From: Asterias rubens | Lineage: Eukaryota; Echinodermata; Asteroidea; Forcipulatida; Asteriidae | Length of the DNA: 64,000 bases | Assembly (NCBI RefSeq): GCF_902459465.1 | Contig: NC_047072.1 | Location: 15,853,776 to 15,917,775, forward strand | Direction of reading: 5' to 3' | Part shown: positions 21,901-33,300 of the stretch, piece after piece | How the letters are laid out: each line of letters begins with the position of its first letter | Position numbering within the stretch: position 1 is the stretch's first letter | Made by a program: the position numbers and the translations under genes | Notes under the pieces: generated by a model | Databases searched by the model: none | What the model saw: the letters and a program-made list of their open reading frames with translations, nothing else | Told to the model about the DNA's origin: nothing

Positions 21901-24283
21901 GTCCGTCACTCTGATCTGTTGCCATGCCAACAGAGGTTTCATTTGGGAGAAGTTCCTCAACTTCCATCTCTTCCAGCACAAAGACAGTCTGCCAGTTGCC
22001 ATGGGTACTGCAAGGGTGAATATCGGACCTCATACTGTCACCAAAATACAACACCTAAAACAACAAAATTAGCCAAATATTATACTAAAAACTAACCCAC
22101 GAGTGATTTACTAGGATCTTTCCTCACTCTAACAAAACCCAACACCATATGGTAACTCAGCTCAAAACTGTTTGACTCTGAGTATGGTGGTAAGCCTGAT
22201 CCCATGAGTGATTTATTTAGGTTTCTTCCTCCTTGGAAGTGTCGTGGCCGAGCGGTTAAGAGCACCAAATTCAAACTCTGGTGTTTCTTATTAGCAGGGT
22301 GTGGGTTCGAATTTCCAGCCGTAACACGTGTGTCCTTGAGCAAGACACTTAACCATTGCTTCGTCCTTCGGATGGGACGCAATGCCGCTGGTCCCATGTG
22401 TTGTGTAACGCATGTAAAAGAACCCAGTGCACTTTTCGAAAAGAGAAGGGGTTCGCCCCGGTGTTCCTAGCTGTGGCTGCTGTATGCGCTGAAGCACCTT
22501 GTAAACCCTTATATGGTGCTAAATAGTTGGGTCTCAGAATTCATCACTGCAATAACCTATCTTTCTGAAAGTTTGTATATACTCAGCGCCTGGAGTACCT
22601 TGTTTGGTAGATACGTGCGCTATATAAGACTTCGATATTATTATTATTATTATAACATATAATCATAAAAATGCATCATCATTTAACTCTATATATGCAT
22701 GAGCCAAAAATAAGTTTGTGGTTTAAGATGACCTTGCCACATCAGTTGTTTAAAAAAGTTTGTAGCCTTTAAAAGTTTGTAGTCCCTGCTAGAAAGTTCT
22801 CAAGAGGGAAGATGTTGTGATAATACTTACGAAGGACTTGTACAAGTCTACACGCATGTTTATTCATGCTAGTAGTAAGCCCAGATTGTATGTCACACAA
22901 CCAGTTCTACAGATACTCAATAAACCATTGTGTTTCAACTTAAAACAACAAGTCACCAACCTTGTAACTATTACAACAATTGACAGCTTGAATATTGTTT
23001 GGTTGGTCAAATAAAACTAAGCAGGTGCTGGCAATATTATCCAGATATCCACTGGCCCTGTCAGTCTGTTTACAATCATATTTCCAAATTCCTGTACTTT
23101 TATTATTGTTGTTATAAAAAATATTCATATATACCCCAGACAGTTTCGCTATGGACTGATCCGGCCTGTCAATCAAACTGTGCACGTTCACCCATTTGAC
23201 CAATCACAGCAATGATTGTGGTCGGACAGACTCGGTCATGCGTGCGCGTATATTTGGCACGCGCGGAAGAATCATGCAGAATGTCATTGGGAGTGCTCGT
23301 ACACGTGTCTTGCTCACGTGCGCGGTGGGCGGAGCTTAGTGGAAAGCCAGAACGATCCATTCCTAATTGGTGGAGAGTGTGTCACATTGGGGTGTTTCGG
23401 CTGATAGACACAGCTCAAGCTGTTAACTTTAATTATGACCGGCTGGCTTGGATGTGGGGCGCGCAAGCTAATGTACGCCAATTTAAATTACGGGGAACGC
23501 AATTCATAGCTAGTCCTACTAATAGTAACAGGGCATAATATGTTTGTACACAAGCGTGTATACACCTGCTGGCAATACACATGCGCGTAAAACTTCAAAA
23601 AATTCTCAAAAAACACCTCACTGAGGTGTTTTTTTCCTCAGTATCGCAATGTCTTTTTTTGTAAAATTATTTCGCTTTTTAACAAGGGCATTTATGAATG
23701 GGAAGAAAAGAGTAGTGATGAGTTCTTAAAACTGGCCATTTGAAACCCTGGTCCCTGCAGGGACGTCGTGGTCATGCGATAAAGGCCATCGCCTTCGGCT
23801 CGGGCCTGCATCACATGACCACGACCCTGGGGGTTTTAAACGGCCATTTTAAGAAATTGTCACCTACTCTTTTATTCCCGTATTATATTTTGTTATACTA
23901 AATATTAATAATATTTTATTTAAAATAATTCTAAAGGGTATGCCCCTTAATTAAATTTATGATGGCCTTCAGTTCAGTCTTCACACATAAATTAGTGTTT
24001 TCAGTTTTTATTTATGTTTTAAATTAATCATGTAAAAATACAAACAAATATTTATGATAATTGCGCACAGTAAAACTTTAAAAACTCAGCTTACTCAGAA
24101 AGTTTACAAAAAAAAAGTTTTGTACTACGGTAGGTCTATTCAAAACTTGTGTAAACTTTTCTAAGTCCTTACCGAAAAGAAGTTGTCCAACTTATATTTG
24201 CATAAGGTGTGGTCTAAATCGAAGCCAACACAATCAAAACCCTGAATATTCATGAAAACTGAGCCATTTTCTGAGGAATTCAT
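18995..24283 (-). CDS. NT5DC1: 5'-nucleotidase domain-containing protein 1, with central exons not found
   Basis: Four minus-strand exons are supported: 24283-24173 (37 codons), 22054-21887, 20054-19802 and 19086-18995 (stop TAA). Exon 1 has CVGFDLDHTLCKYK, the HAD motif I with nucleophile Asp and the DxDxT signature, as in human NT5DC1. The next visible exon begins VLYFGDSMRSDI, the HAD motif IV, and ends in a variable linker. It is followed by NQWGSFFTDEL, KKHATIAVPRIDYMS and a last exon with FPTDYNFETFKSSDWRKGYH, matching the distinctive C terminus of the family. Phases of the last three exons agree. Only 207 residues are visible against about 455 in human. The missing 250-300 residues (cap region and HAD motifs II and III) should lie between 24172 and 22055, but that 2.1 kb holds only repeats and AT-rich sequence. 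It could be a decayed copy, a true internal deletion or an assembly collapse. Confidence 0.85.
20030..20790 (-). repeat. 150-bp tandem repeat overlapping the NT5DC1 penultimate acceptor
   Basis: Five units of about 150 bp begin (plus strand) at about 20036, 20189, 20338, 20487 and 20636, with CCAACTTGGATGGACCCT-like starts. On the minus strand the gene-proximal unit supplies CTCCCTGCAG|GGTCCATCCAAG, the acceptor and first codons of the exon starting at 20054. The other units have CCCTGAAGGG or CCCTTAAGGG there, so their potential acceptors are weaker. Each unit also carries GGGTTCAAATCCAAC, a box B-like block, so the unit may derive from a tRNA-type SINE. Confidence 0.88.
22241..22656 (+). 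mobile_element. tRNA-derived SINE, near full length, with TTA-rich tail
   Basis: The 5' part reads GTCGTGGCCGAGCGGTTAAG (A box), and about 60 bp later GGGTTCGAATTTCCAG (B box), matching the split RNA polymerase III promoter of a Leu/Ser-type tRNA. A central block GTCCTTGAGCAAGACACTTA follows, similar to the conserved core of several deuterostome SINEs. It ends in CTATATAAGACTTCGATATT and an ATT repeat. It lies in reverse orientation to NT5DC1. It is not a functional tRNA gene, because the acceptor and anticodon stems do not close. Confidence 0.85.
23145..23360. repeat. GC-rich dispersed repeat, related to 53755-53900
   Basis: Both loci share CATTTGACCAATCACA or TATTGACCAATCACAA, then GTCGGAC...CATGCGTG...CGTGCGCGGTGGGCGGAG and a closing CT-A-GTGG. 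The second copy has complementary ends (CCACTAAGCTCCGCCC and GGGCGGAGTCTACTGG), so this is a small fold-back element. Its GC and CpG content stands out from the AT-rich surroundings. Confidence 0.6.
23697..23885. mobile_element. Small fold-back element with a GC-rich centre
   Basis: The left arm is GAAAAGAGTAGTGATGAG...TTCTTAAAACTGGCCATTT; the right arm is AACGGCCATTTTAAGAAATT...CACCTACTCTTTTATT. The centre pairs GTCGTGGTCATG with CATGACCACGAC around CCTTCGGCTCGGGC. It is about 190 bp with no coding capacity. It sits in the gap where NT5DC1 middle exons would be expected. Confidence 0.8.
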
Positions 24284-25551
24284 TGTGGTCTAGAAGAAGA
24301 AGAAAAAGAATAGATGAAAAGCACGTTTTGTTGATTGTTATAATTGCATTCCGACCTGCTGCACAATAAATACATTTTTGTTACTGTTTTTTTTTTGCAG
24401 TGTAGTTATTTTCTTAGACTGCATCACTTGTTATTAACGTGAAATACAGGCTTCAGTGCTCTGGGTACCAGTCAATATTAGTCTGGTGCTCTCACACTAG
24501 GAATGTAGCTACATGAATAGAAATACGTAATCGGGAACCAGACGAAAACTGACATTTTTTTTGCAGACGACAGAGAAAAAGGAGAGAGGGGGAGAGAGAG
24601 TCGTTTTATTATCTGCATTTTTTTGCCTTTTATTTCTGTATCTGCTGGAAAACCCCAAGACATTCACCGTTGAGGGCCGAACCACAATTAGTGACTAATA
24701 GTAAGTATACAATTTTTCATTTAGTACTCAAGTCAAATGCGCATAAATAAGGAGAAACCTTCAATTCAAGACAGGTTTTCTGAGATAAAACTAACAAATA
24801 ATAATGCCAAGGCCTGCTGCGCGCGCATTCAATTATTCATTCACTTCATTCATTCAGCACACACAGAGTTAGAGTAGATTTAGACTAAGATAAGAACAGC
24901 ACTCACAATATCAGTATCATTCAATGCTTACAGGAGTGCGATCTCCAGCCAAAATACCGTTCCACTTGTAATACAAGTTGTGTTGTTGTACATGTATATA
25001 TTTCGGCCTTGGCATATATACCAGTCAACTGTTTCTACTACTTTCTAAGCTAAATCCATTCTTAATTTAAAATTAATAAAATATTAAAGGCAGTGGACAC
25101 TTATTGGTAATTACTCAAAAATAATTATCACCATAAAACCTTTCTTGATTCTGAGTAATGGGGAGAGGTTGATAGTATAAAACATTGTGAGCAACAGCTC
25201 CCTCTGAAGTGACGTAGTTTTCGAGAAAGAAGTAATTTTCCACGAATCTGATTTCGAGACCTCAAGTTTAGAACTTGAGGTCTCGAAATCAAGCATCAGA
25301 AAGCACACAACTTCGTGTGACAAGGTTGTTTTTTCTTTCATTATTATCTTGCAACTTCTACGACCGATTGAGCTCAAATTTTCACAGGTTTGTTATTTTA
25401 TGCATATGTTGAGATACACCAAGTGAGAAGACTGGTCTTTGACATTTACCAATAGTGTCCTCTGTCTTTAATAAACATATAGGCCGAGCAACTGCAAGTT
25501 TAAATGCAAAACATTCCTCACACTTTTGCAGAAAAAGACATCATATTTACA
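24284..25551. promoter_or_regulatory. Divergent region NT5DC1/PEBP, including a possible PEBP leader exon
   Basis: 1.27 kb separates the two divergent start codons. The motif AAAATGGC lies just inside NT5DC1 exon 1 (24263-24270, minus). A strong donor-like GTAAGTATA at 24701 could end a non-coding PEBP first exon, since the PEBP ATG follows an acceptor-like CACTTTTGCAG (ending 25531). A family A fold-back element occupies 25084-25471 of this region. Confidence 0.45.
25084..25471. mobile_element. Fold-back element, family A, copy 1
   Basis: It begins TTAAAGGCAGTGGACACTTA and ends TAGTGTCCTCTGTCTTTAA. The centre is a strong palindrome, GATTTCGAGACCTCAAGTTT against GAACTTGAGGTCTCGAAATC. It has no open frame of its own. 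Confidence 0.88.
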
Positions 25552-27421
25552 ATGGAAGAAGGAGGCGTGGTTCCGGATGTTGTTGATGTTGCAGTCCCAA
25601 CTGCAGCAGAAGTTAAATGGGATAGTGGAGCAACTGCACAGATGGGCAATGTCTGTACACCAACTCAGGTACCCCACTAAAAACACAACCTTCATTCAAT
25701 GTCTGTACACCCACTCAGGTACCCACTACAACCTTCATCAGTTCAATCATAGAGTGAGGCTTACTCTATGGTTCAATGTCTGTACACCAACTCAGGTACC
25801 CCACTCATAACACAACCTTCATTCAATGTCTGTACACCAACTCAGGTACCCACTACAACCTTCATCAGTTTATTTCAATGTCTGTACACCCACTCAGGTA
25901 CCCACTACAACCTTCATCAGTTTATTTCAGTGTCTGTACACCCATTCAGGTACCCACTACAACCTTCATCAGTTTATTTCAATGTCTGTACTCCCACTCA
26001 GGTACCCACTACAACCTTCATCAGTTCAATCATAGAGTAAGGCTTACACTATGGTTCAATGTCTGTACACCAACTCAGGTACCCCACTCATAACACAACC
26101 TTCATTCAATGTCTGTACACCAACTCAGGTACCCACTACAACCTTCATCAGTTTATTTCAATGTCTGTACACCCACTCAGGTACCCCACTAATAACACAA
26201 CCTTCATTCAATGTCTGTACACCAACTCAGGTACCCACTACAACCTTCATCAGTTTATTTCAATGTCTGTACACCCACTCAGGTACCCCACTCATAACAC
26301 AACCTTCATTCAATGTCTGTACACCAACTCAGGTACCCACTACAACCTTCATCAGTTTATTTCAATGTCTGTACTCCCACTCAGGTACCCACTACATCCT
26401 TCATCAGTTTATTTCAGTGTCTGTACACCCATTCGGGTACCCACTACAACCTTCATCAGTTTATTTCAGTGTCTGTACACCCATTCAGGTACCCACTACA
26501 ACCGTTATCAGTTCAATGTCTGTACCCACTCAGGTACCCACTACAACCGTTATCAGTTTATTTTGCCTTTTTTCATATTTTGTTTAAATTATTTTAATAA
26601 CAATTTATTTATTTACACTGTTTTTGTAACACCTCTACAACCTAAGACCTTCATCAAACAGCCCAGTTACACACAAGACAAGTATGCACTAAGATTCATT
26701 GATACGACAAAAATTACATTATGATTTGTTAAGTCTATTATTGCTTGATTTATATTTAAACTACAGATACAGAATCAGCCAACTGTCACCTGGCCAACAG
26801 AAGAGGGCGCTCTTTACACTGTTGTAATGACTGATCCAGATGCACCAAGCAGGGCTGATCCAAAGTTCTGTGAGTGGCGACACTGGCTGGTAGTGAATGT
26901 ATCTAACAATGATATCAGTAGCGGCAGTGTTAGATCAGAGTATATCGGAGCAGGACCACCAAAAGACACAGGTAGGTTTTGTCCCCATGGTGTTCTTTTT
27001 GAACAGCTTCAAAGGAACCTTTGAGGAATATTCAACGAAGGATTTTTAACCAAACTTTATCAATGCATTTTGTACATTGGGTCTCTTGGTCCTCAAATTT
27101 TCACCTCACTTCATTTTTATAATGAAACAGACAGTTGATGTGTGACTCATTTCCATTGCAGGCTTACATCGCTATGTCATCCTCATCTACAAGCAGCCAG
27201 GTTTCATCAACCCAGAGAGAATCCCCTTCTACCCAAACTGTGACATTAATGGAAGAGCCAAGTGGAAGGTTCGTGAGTTTGCCAAAAGTCATGGACTTGG
27301 GAATCCTGTGGCAGGCAACTTCCTTCAAGCTGAGCATGATGAGTATGTCACCAAATTGTATGCAAAGTTTTCTGAATTTGCAGCTAAGAAGAGAGATGAG
27401 GCTGGTACCACAGAGGGGTAA
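25552..27421 (+). CDS. PEBP1: Phosphatidylethanolamine-binding protein (PEBP/RKIP family)
   Basis: Three coding exons: 25552-25668, 26767-26971 and 27162-27421 (TAA, then TGA). They total 582 nt, or 193 residues, close to the 187 of human PEBP1. The ligand-pocket signature TDPDAPSR is at residues 61-68, followed by EWRHWLVVN and [17 protein letters not shown], where GLHR is the second PEBP signature. C-terminal helical residues ([18 protein letters not shown]) fit the family. Members bind phospholipid headgroups in the cytosol; vertebrate PEBP1 restrains Raf-MEK signalling, which cannot be assumed here. The ATG is preceded by an acceptor-like TTTTGCAG and stays open for 20 nt upstream, so an extra 5' exon is possible. 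Intron 1 begins with a minisatellite of donor copies. Confidence 0.95.
25640..26545 (+). repeat. Minisatellite of decoy 5' splice sites at the PEBP exon 1 donor
   Basis: About 17 units of some 50 bp repeat the last 22 bases of the exon plus the donor, CAATGTCTGTACACCAACTCAG|GTACCC. Two linker types follow: CCACTCATAACACAACCTTC and CACTACAACCTTCATCAGTT. The true donor is in the first unit (25669-25670). Reading past it meets a stop (GTA CCC CAC TAA) at once. Units further right carry ACCCACTCAG or ACCCATTCAG in place of ACCAACTCAG. Confidence 0.93.
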
Positions 27422-27704
27422 TGACCCCCTCATCCTCACAGTGAGTTGACCACTTGAAACCATTCCACTGCATGGGGTTTGTAGGTTTATAAGTACATGT
27501 GTATAGGCCTATTAGTTACTTCTGCAATGCTTACATTTATTTTGTCAATTACCCTTTTCCAAAATAACAGATTTTGTTTGTTTGTGTGAATTTGTATTTC
27601 AATCATAAAATTATTTAATTGGGTCAAATCTGTTTTATAAAAAAACAGTATCAGAAGTAATGTGAGAAGATTAATGTTGTGTTCATACCGTATTAATTGC
27701 AAAT

Positions 27705-28000
27705 GTAGGGATGTTGGATTACAGTCTATGTTGTCAATGCGGCTATCGGCTGCATCTTAGACCTTGTGGAGCCACTTCAAATGTAGGGTTATTGGATTAC
27801 AGTCTATGTTGTCAATGCCGCTATTGGCTGGGTCTTAGACCTTGTGGAGCCACTTCAAATGTAGGGATGTTGGATTACAGTCTATGTTGTCAATGCGACT
27901 ATCGGCTAGGTCTTATACCTTGTGGAGCCACTTCGTAGGGTGTAGGGATGTTGGATTACAGTCTATGTTGTCAATGCGGCTATCGGCTAGGTCTTAGAAT
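27705..28000 (+). repeat. Tandem repeat, four copies of about 80 bp
   Basis: Units start GGATGTTGGATTACAGTCTA and continue through TGTTGTCAATGCGGCTATCG and CTTGTGGAGCCACTTC. The fourth unit is truncated. The array lies just after the PEBP stop and could be inside its 3' UTR. Confidence 0.9.
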
Positions 28001-28828
28001 CAGTGCTTTTCAAGTCATGTGCAGAGATTCTTTACCCCAATTGCTAACCCCTGTTCGCATGAAACATTACAGTGAATCCTTGGCAATCTACTCTAAGGCA
28101 TGTCCCTATTTCAGTCTTGTAAGCATGTGTAATTATTTTGATTCAGGTCTTGGGCTAATTATAGGGCTTTGTAAAGTAGCCCACATGACTAAAAAACTGT
28201 GCATATTACTTGGCCCAAGAGGCCCAGATTTTACACATATTGTCATAAATGTAACATCCTGATCTATTAGAGGTAAGGGACACCACCAGTGTAATGGTGA
28301 AATGAAGTTAAATTCCATCACTCAAAAGTTACACATTTTAAACATTTATTATTCACATCTGAAAAGGAAGAAATAGGAGCATATAAAACACATAGGATTC
28401 ACAGCTTTTAGTTGCCAAAAGGGCAAGTTGAGAAGTGGTATTCACTAGCCTTTGGCAGTTGGCAGTTTTTACTAGATGTTTTATGCTGGGCTTGTGTTAA
28501 AGATTGTCCTTGTAATTCAAATGAACCATTTTATCGCATGGGTTTTGTACACACAAATAAACAGTGGAAACCACATTGGAAACCACATTGGAAACTGACA
28601 AGGTAAATTTTAAATGAATATGGGTTGAAAAAGAAAAATTGATGGGATGTTGATCCGGAGGTCAGTGATTCTAGTAAATTTCTCTTTGTTCAATCCCAAA
28701 TAAAAAAACAGTCATTAACAGCAATATGGTCCCATAATGTTTGTATACAAAGTAAACTTTTAGTGAAAAAGATCTTTTGTGTGAAAGCACAAGATCTAAT
28801 ATACTATTCAAAGTGAAAATGTTAATAT

Positions 28829-29240
28829 TTCTAAATAAAAGTTTCAAACAATGAAAGCCTTTGAAAACACTAGGCGACAGCAGACCGACTACCATGTTAA
28901 TTTTTATTGTTTATGTAGTTCTAAACTTGCGCATATTTCTAAATCAAGGTTTCAAACAATGAATGCCTTTGAAAACACTAGGTGACCGCAGACTACCATG
29001 TTAATTTATATTGTATTTGTAGTTCTAAATATGCGCATATTTCTAAATCAAGGTTTCAAACAATGAATGCCTTTGAAAACACTAGGTGACAGCAGACTAC
29101 CATGTTAATTTATATTTTATTTGTAGTTCTAAATATGCGCATATTTCTAAATCAAGGTTTCAAACAATGAATGCCTTTGAAAACACTAGGTGACAGCAGA
29201 CTACCTTGTTAATTTTTATTGTTTATGTAGTTCTAAACAT
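28829..29240 (+). repeat. Tandem repeat, four copies of about 105 bp
   Basis: The unit TTTCTAAATCAAGGTTTCAA, then TGAATGCCTTTGAAAACACT, GACAGCAGACTACCATGTTA and GTAGTTCTAAATATGCGCAT recurs from about 28829, 28936, 29040 and 29143. The first copy is the most diverged. No coding sense is evident on either strand. Confidence 0.9.
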
Positions 29241-30347
29241 GAGCATATTTCTGAGAGCAATATATTTACCTGGCTATAATTTCTCATCACAGCTTTCCCT
29301 AGAATTCTGCGCTTACTCCCTCCTGTACAATCCAAGATTCTATGTGCTGTATTGTAAGCTAAGAATTCCGCAGTAAGCAAGGCCATGAAATTGCAAACAT
29401 AGTCTGCTGCCATCTAGAGTTGCAAGAACTTCCCAAGTGTAAGAGTTAATGGTGTTAATACCCAAACCCAGTTTAAAACGATAGTACAAAAATATATAAC
29501 ATATTTTGATTATGTTGTAAAAAATAACATGATCCATAAATAGCAGAAGTATTCTTAGAATGTCATCAGAATTGGACTGTGCTACCTGGTTTCCAGCAAG
29601 CCATGCTTAGCACTCAGGATCTCAACCGTCCGTTTATGAGCACTGAGGGAAAAAGCAAATCAAAACAGTATGATCAATATTTAAAAGGATACTGCCCCAA
29701 TCGTCTAGGTCTAATTTTAATAAAGTATGTAACACAAAAACTTGCTAAGCAGAAGATCCAGGTTACCAGCCAAAATTACATTAAATTGGCATTGTTGTGG
29801 CGCCCCACTCAATGTTGCTTGCCATAGAAATTTGCTGAGCAGTATTTTCTGTATAACAGCTTTATGAATTGGGGCCTAGTCTTACGTGCAAGATGTTGTT
29901 TCTCATGACCCAAGCACCACACTTACACCAGTTCATCCGGAGATAGCAGGTTTGAATCCCACTCTAGTAAATTTTTTCTTTTTAATATTATTGACTTTCC
30001 TTAGTAGTCTTCCAATGTATAAACATATATTTTTCTAATGCTGTTGAAATAATGCTGTTGAAATGTTCGTCAACTTTATAACAAATAATTGTATTGCAAA
30101 TTGTAGACTAGAAAGAACTTATTTCATTTCAGGAAATGCAAATCGAACTACTGACTTGACAACTGCAGCTAAGCACTCACATGTTCAAACCTGACTCCCC
30201 AAGATTCATTTTGATCACAACTTGAACTTTCCCAAAGATCATCTTAAAGTTATGTGGCATGTTGGACCAGATTAATCAGCCCTGCTGATTTAATAAGCAC
30301 ACTGCTAGGGTTGGGCATCGAGGGCTATTATGTACTTGATGACTTAC

Positions 30348-33300
30348 CTGCCTGGTCTAATGATTGTAAAGTGTCCAGGTATAGAGAGATTAACTACAGT
30401 TGATCCCAATCTAGATTCCATTGAGTCTCCCAAGCGCCCTCCGTCAAAAACTGCATCAATCTGTGGCCACAGCTCTTGAAACTCCTACATGATTAGACAA
30501 AAAGTGTTCAAAAAAATGTTTTTGGGATCCTCTCAGTTTTGTGATGCACTCATTTTCAAGTCCTAACCTTACATTAAAATGGTATAAAATGGCACTTTTG
30601 TTTCAAGTGCATTTTTTTTCAAAACCCAAAACTGTTGATGATGTCACCGTACAAATCTATGATCTATAATTTTAAGAGAATGTTTGATTTATTTCTGAAC
30701 ACCAAAACAGCATTAAATTTGTTACCTTTCGACTGACACAAAAATGTCCTCTTTGAAATAAACATACCCACTTGTTTTTGATGTTTGATGACATCACGTT
30801 TCAAATTTTTGAATGAAAGAGTATCATATACATCAAAATTTTACACCATTTTTATTGTGAGGTTAGAGACTTAATGTTTTTGTTTCCAAAAAGAAATCCA
30901 AAGTGCCACATGTTATAGCCATTATTTAATTTGCAAGGTTTTGGTGTGACACACTGATAGTACATACCTGTATTGATAATGTGCTACCAGCAGCACTAAC
31001 ATTAGCACTGGTTAACGCTAGCGGTGAACCAGCTGCACGAGCAACATCTTGAATAAAAGGACAGTCCGGAATACGAATCCCAACTAACTCGGTGGAGGAA
31101 TTCAACTCTGGATTGAGCTCAGGTCTTCTCTTGAAGACTAGTGTAACTGGTCCAGGTAGAAGGTCAGAGAGCAATTCAGTGGAGACCGTCACTTCACCCC
31201 ATCTGGGGAAAAAATACAAACACAAATACAAACTTATTTCATCATGAAATAATCAACTGATGATCTAAAAATGTGTTGGATTTGAAACTTTGTTTTTTAG
31301 CTAAACTGCTATCAGTGTGCTTCTTTATACAATCAACCCATAATTCAGTATGCTACCACAGTGACATTTTGAGGCACACAAGTAGAGAGTAGAGCTACCC
31401 CTCAAGGTACTTCATTGAGTCTGAAGAAGCCATGAGCCATGCTCAATTGCCATGAAATTTGGGTCAGTCAGAAGAGATAAGGTTCTCAACTATCTGCAGT
31501 GACAATCTGTGTGGCAGTGATTTGTTACATATTGATAGGAAAGTGTGGCATGTGGGTCATTCCATGTCAGACCAACGCACTTTTTTACCTCATGTCTTCT
31601 GACTTTGTTAAAAATTGCTGTGCTTGTAGGTCCTAATAAAATGAATGCACACCAATTTTTAGCCCGATCGGACTTACCGTGTGGTCATGGCAGAAACCAC
31701 TAAAATCGGACGTTTTTAGGGTAAAATACCACCTTTTTGGTAAAAATATGTCATAACCATGTCAATTCTCATCACACATATGCAAATTTGGTATCAAAAT
31801 GATGAGAATTGCATGCTGAAATAAATTCTTTTGTCAAAAATAAATTTTCTGAAATGTAAGTCACTGTAATCTTTATTATGTTATCGTGACCTTTGACCCA
31901 GTTTTTAAAATAATGTATCATTCCAAAAATCAACGAAATAAAAATCACTTAATAGAGCATGTCTTTCTAAGAAACAGTTGGGCTCTTCAAAATTTACAAC
32001 TTTATGACTATTTTTGTACAAGTCAACATGATCTTTAATATGTTGTCGTGACCTTTGACCCAATTTTTGAAACAATGCACCATTCCAAAAATCAATAAAA
32101 TAAAAATCACTTGATAGAGCATGTCTTCCTCTATCACAATCAACCAAGAAACAACTGGGCTATTCAACATTTACAATTTTATGACTATTTTTGTACAGTT
32201 GTTAGGTTACAAATTAGTCAATTTATATACTTAATAAATCCACCAATAAATCCACCAACAAAACTCACTCTTCTTTTTTTAAAGTTACTTAAAGTCTTCA
32301 TGGTTTGGGATTTTTGTCTTGTTGATGGCTGATGTGGTTTAACCAGAATCAGATTTTAAATTATTAGCAGTGACGCACCCAGGATTTATTATTTTGGGGG
32401 TGGGGCCCAAATATTTCTTTCGAAGATTGTAAAAAAAGAAATCAAAACAAATAAAACAAACAAATTGGATACCTTGGAGGGGCTGGGATCAATCCCCTAG
32501 ACCCATCGTCCCCCACCCACCCCCCTCCCCTCTTTTTTGGATGCACCACTGTGATTATTAGTGATCCCAGTTAGAGATTACATCAAAGTTGAGATGGAGA
32601 AGCTGTCTGCCTTTCTTCAGTAGATCATCACAAACTTATGCAGTCTTGCTTTAACCCCCTATGATGAATCTTGAGCAACAAATTAATGCATAAGAACTTT
32701 CTGAGAAATCCTCAAGAACAATTTGTTTACCATGCTGCATCTCTGACTTCAGGGCCCATTTTGGTAGGGCTGTTCAGCAGCAGATTTTGTGCTAACTGTG
32801 CGATTTCCATTTCATAACGCCGCTAACTGTATAGCACACGAAAAGGCATGCTAACCTTCCGATGAAGTCAGAGTTGCAGCATGGTGACATTTTTTTTACC
32901 ATCTTGGAAAGAATTTTGTTTGGGAAATATCCCCCCCCCCCAACCCACAACCCAAACTAAATCCTGGGTGCGTTACTGCTGGTATTTTAAAGTATGATTC
33001 TGGTTAGACCACATCAGCCCTCAACATAAAAAATCCCAAACCATTTACAGTTTTAGTAAAGTATTTATTTATTTATAATATGACTTATTTGTAACCTAAC
33101 AACTATACAAAAATAGTCTTAAAGTTGCAAATTTTGAAGAGCCCAGTTGTTTTTTAGTTGATTCTGATAGAGGACGACATGCTATATCAAGTGATTTTCA
33201 TTTCGTTGATTTTTGGAATGATGCGTTATTTCAAAAATTGGGTCAAAGGTCACGATAACATATTAAAGATCACAGTGACTTGTACAAAAATAGTCTTAAA

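Larger units (their letters stand above)
27422..30347. other. PEBP 3' flank and convergent spacer toward YRDC
   Basis: It contains two tandem arrays (27705-28000 and 28829-29240), a possible PEBP poly(A) signal AATAAA at 28556-28561, and a GCTAAGCA...GGTTACCAGCCAAAAT dispersed repeat near 29740-29880, related to 61285-61590. The terminal YRDC exon should lie here on the minus strand. One candidate is 30054-29988, in phase and ending in TAA, but its acceptor is weak. Confidence 0.55.

Noticed and set aside
22241-22325. Functional tRNA gene
   Set aside because: A and B boxes are present but the cloverleaf does not close, and the sequence continues into a SINE body and tail.
22831-22866. Extra NT5DC1 exon ending at a GTAAGT on the minus strand (RVDLYKSF)
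   Set aside because: Donor and phase fit, but the short peptide does not match the expected family segment and no upstream acceptor with coding sequence was seen.
23595-23635. Intrinsic terminator-like hairpin with T-run (ACACCTCACTGAGGTGT)
   Set aside because: Such terminators are bacterial; here the locus is animal DNA and the hairpin lies within repeat-rich intron sequence.
25640-26545. CRISPR-like array of direct repeats with spacers
   Set aside because: Repeats and linkers both recur, units include a eukaryotic exon end and donor, and no cas genes or unique spacers exist.
25776-26724. Repeat-protein-like plus-strand frames ([15 protein letters not shown] units)
   Set aside because: They read through the donor-derived minisatellite in PEBP intron 1. 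Adjacent frames are equally open, and true PEBP exons flank it.
29216-29413. Minus-strand frame (TAHRILDCTGGSKRRILG) as the YRDC C terminus
   Set aside because: Joining in phase to the YRDC exon ending at 30348 leads to a stop before this segment, and it has no similarity to the YRDC end.
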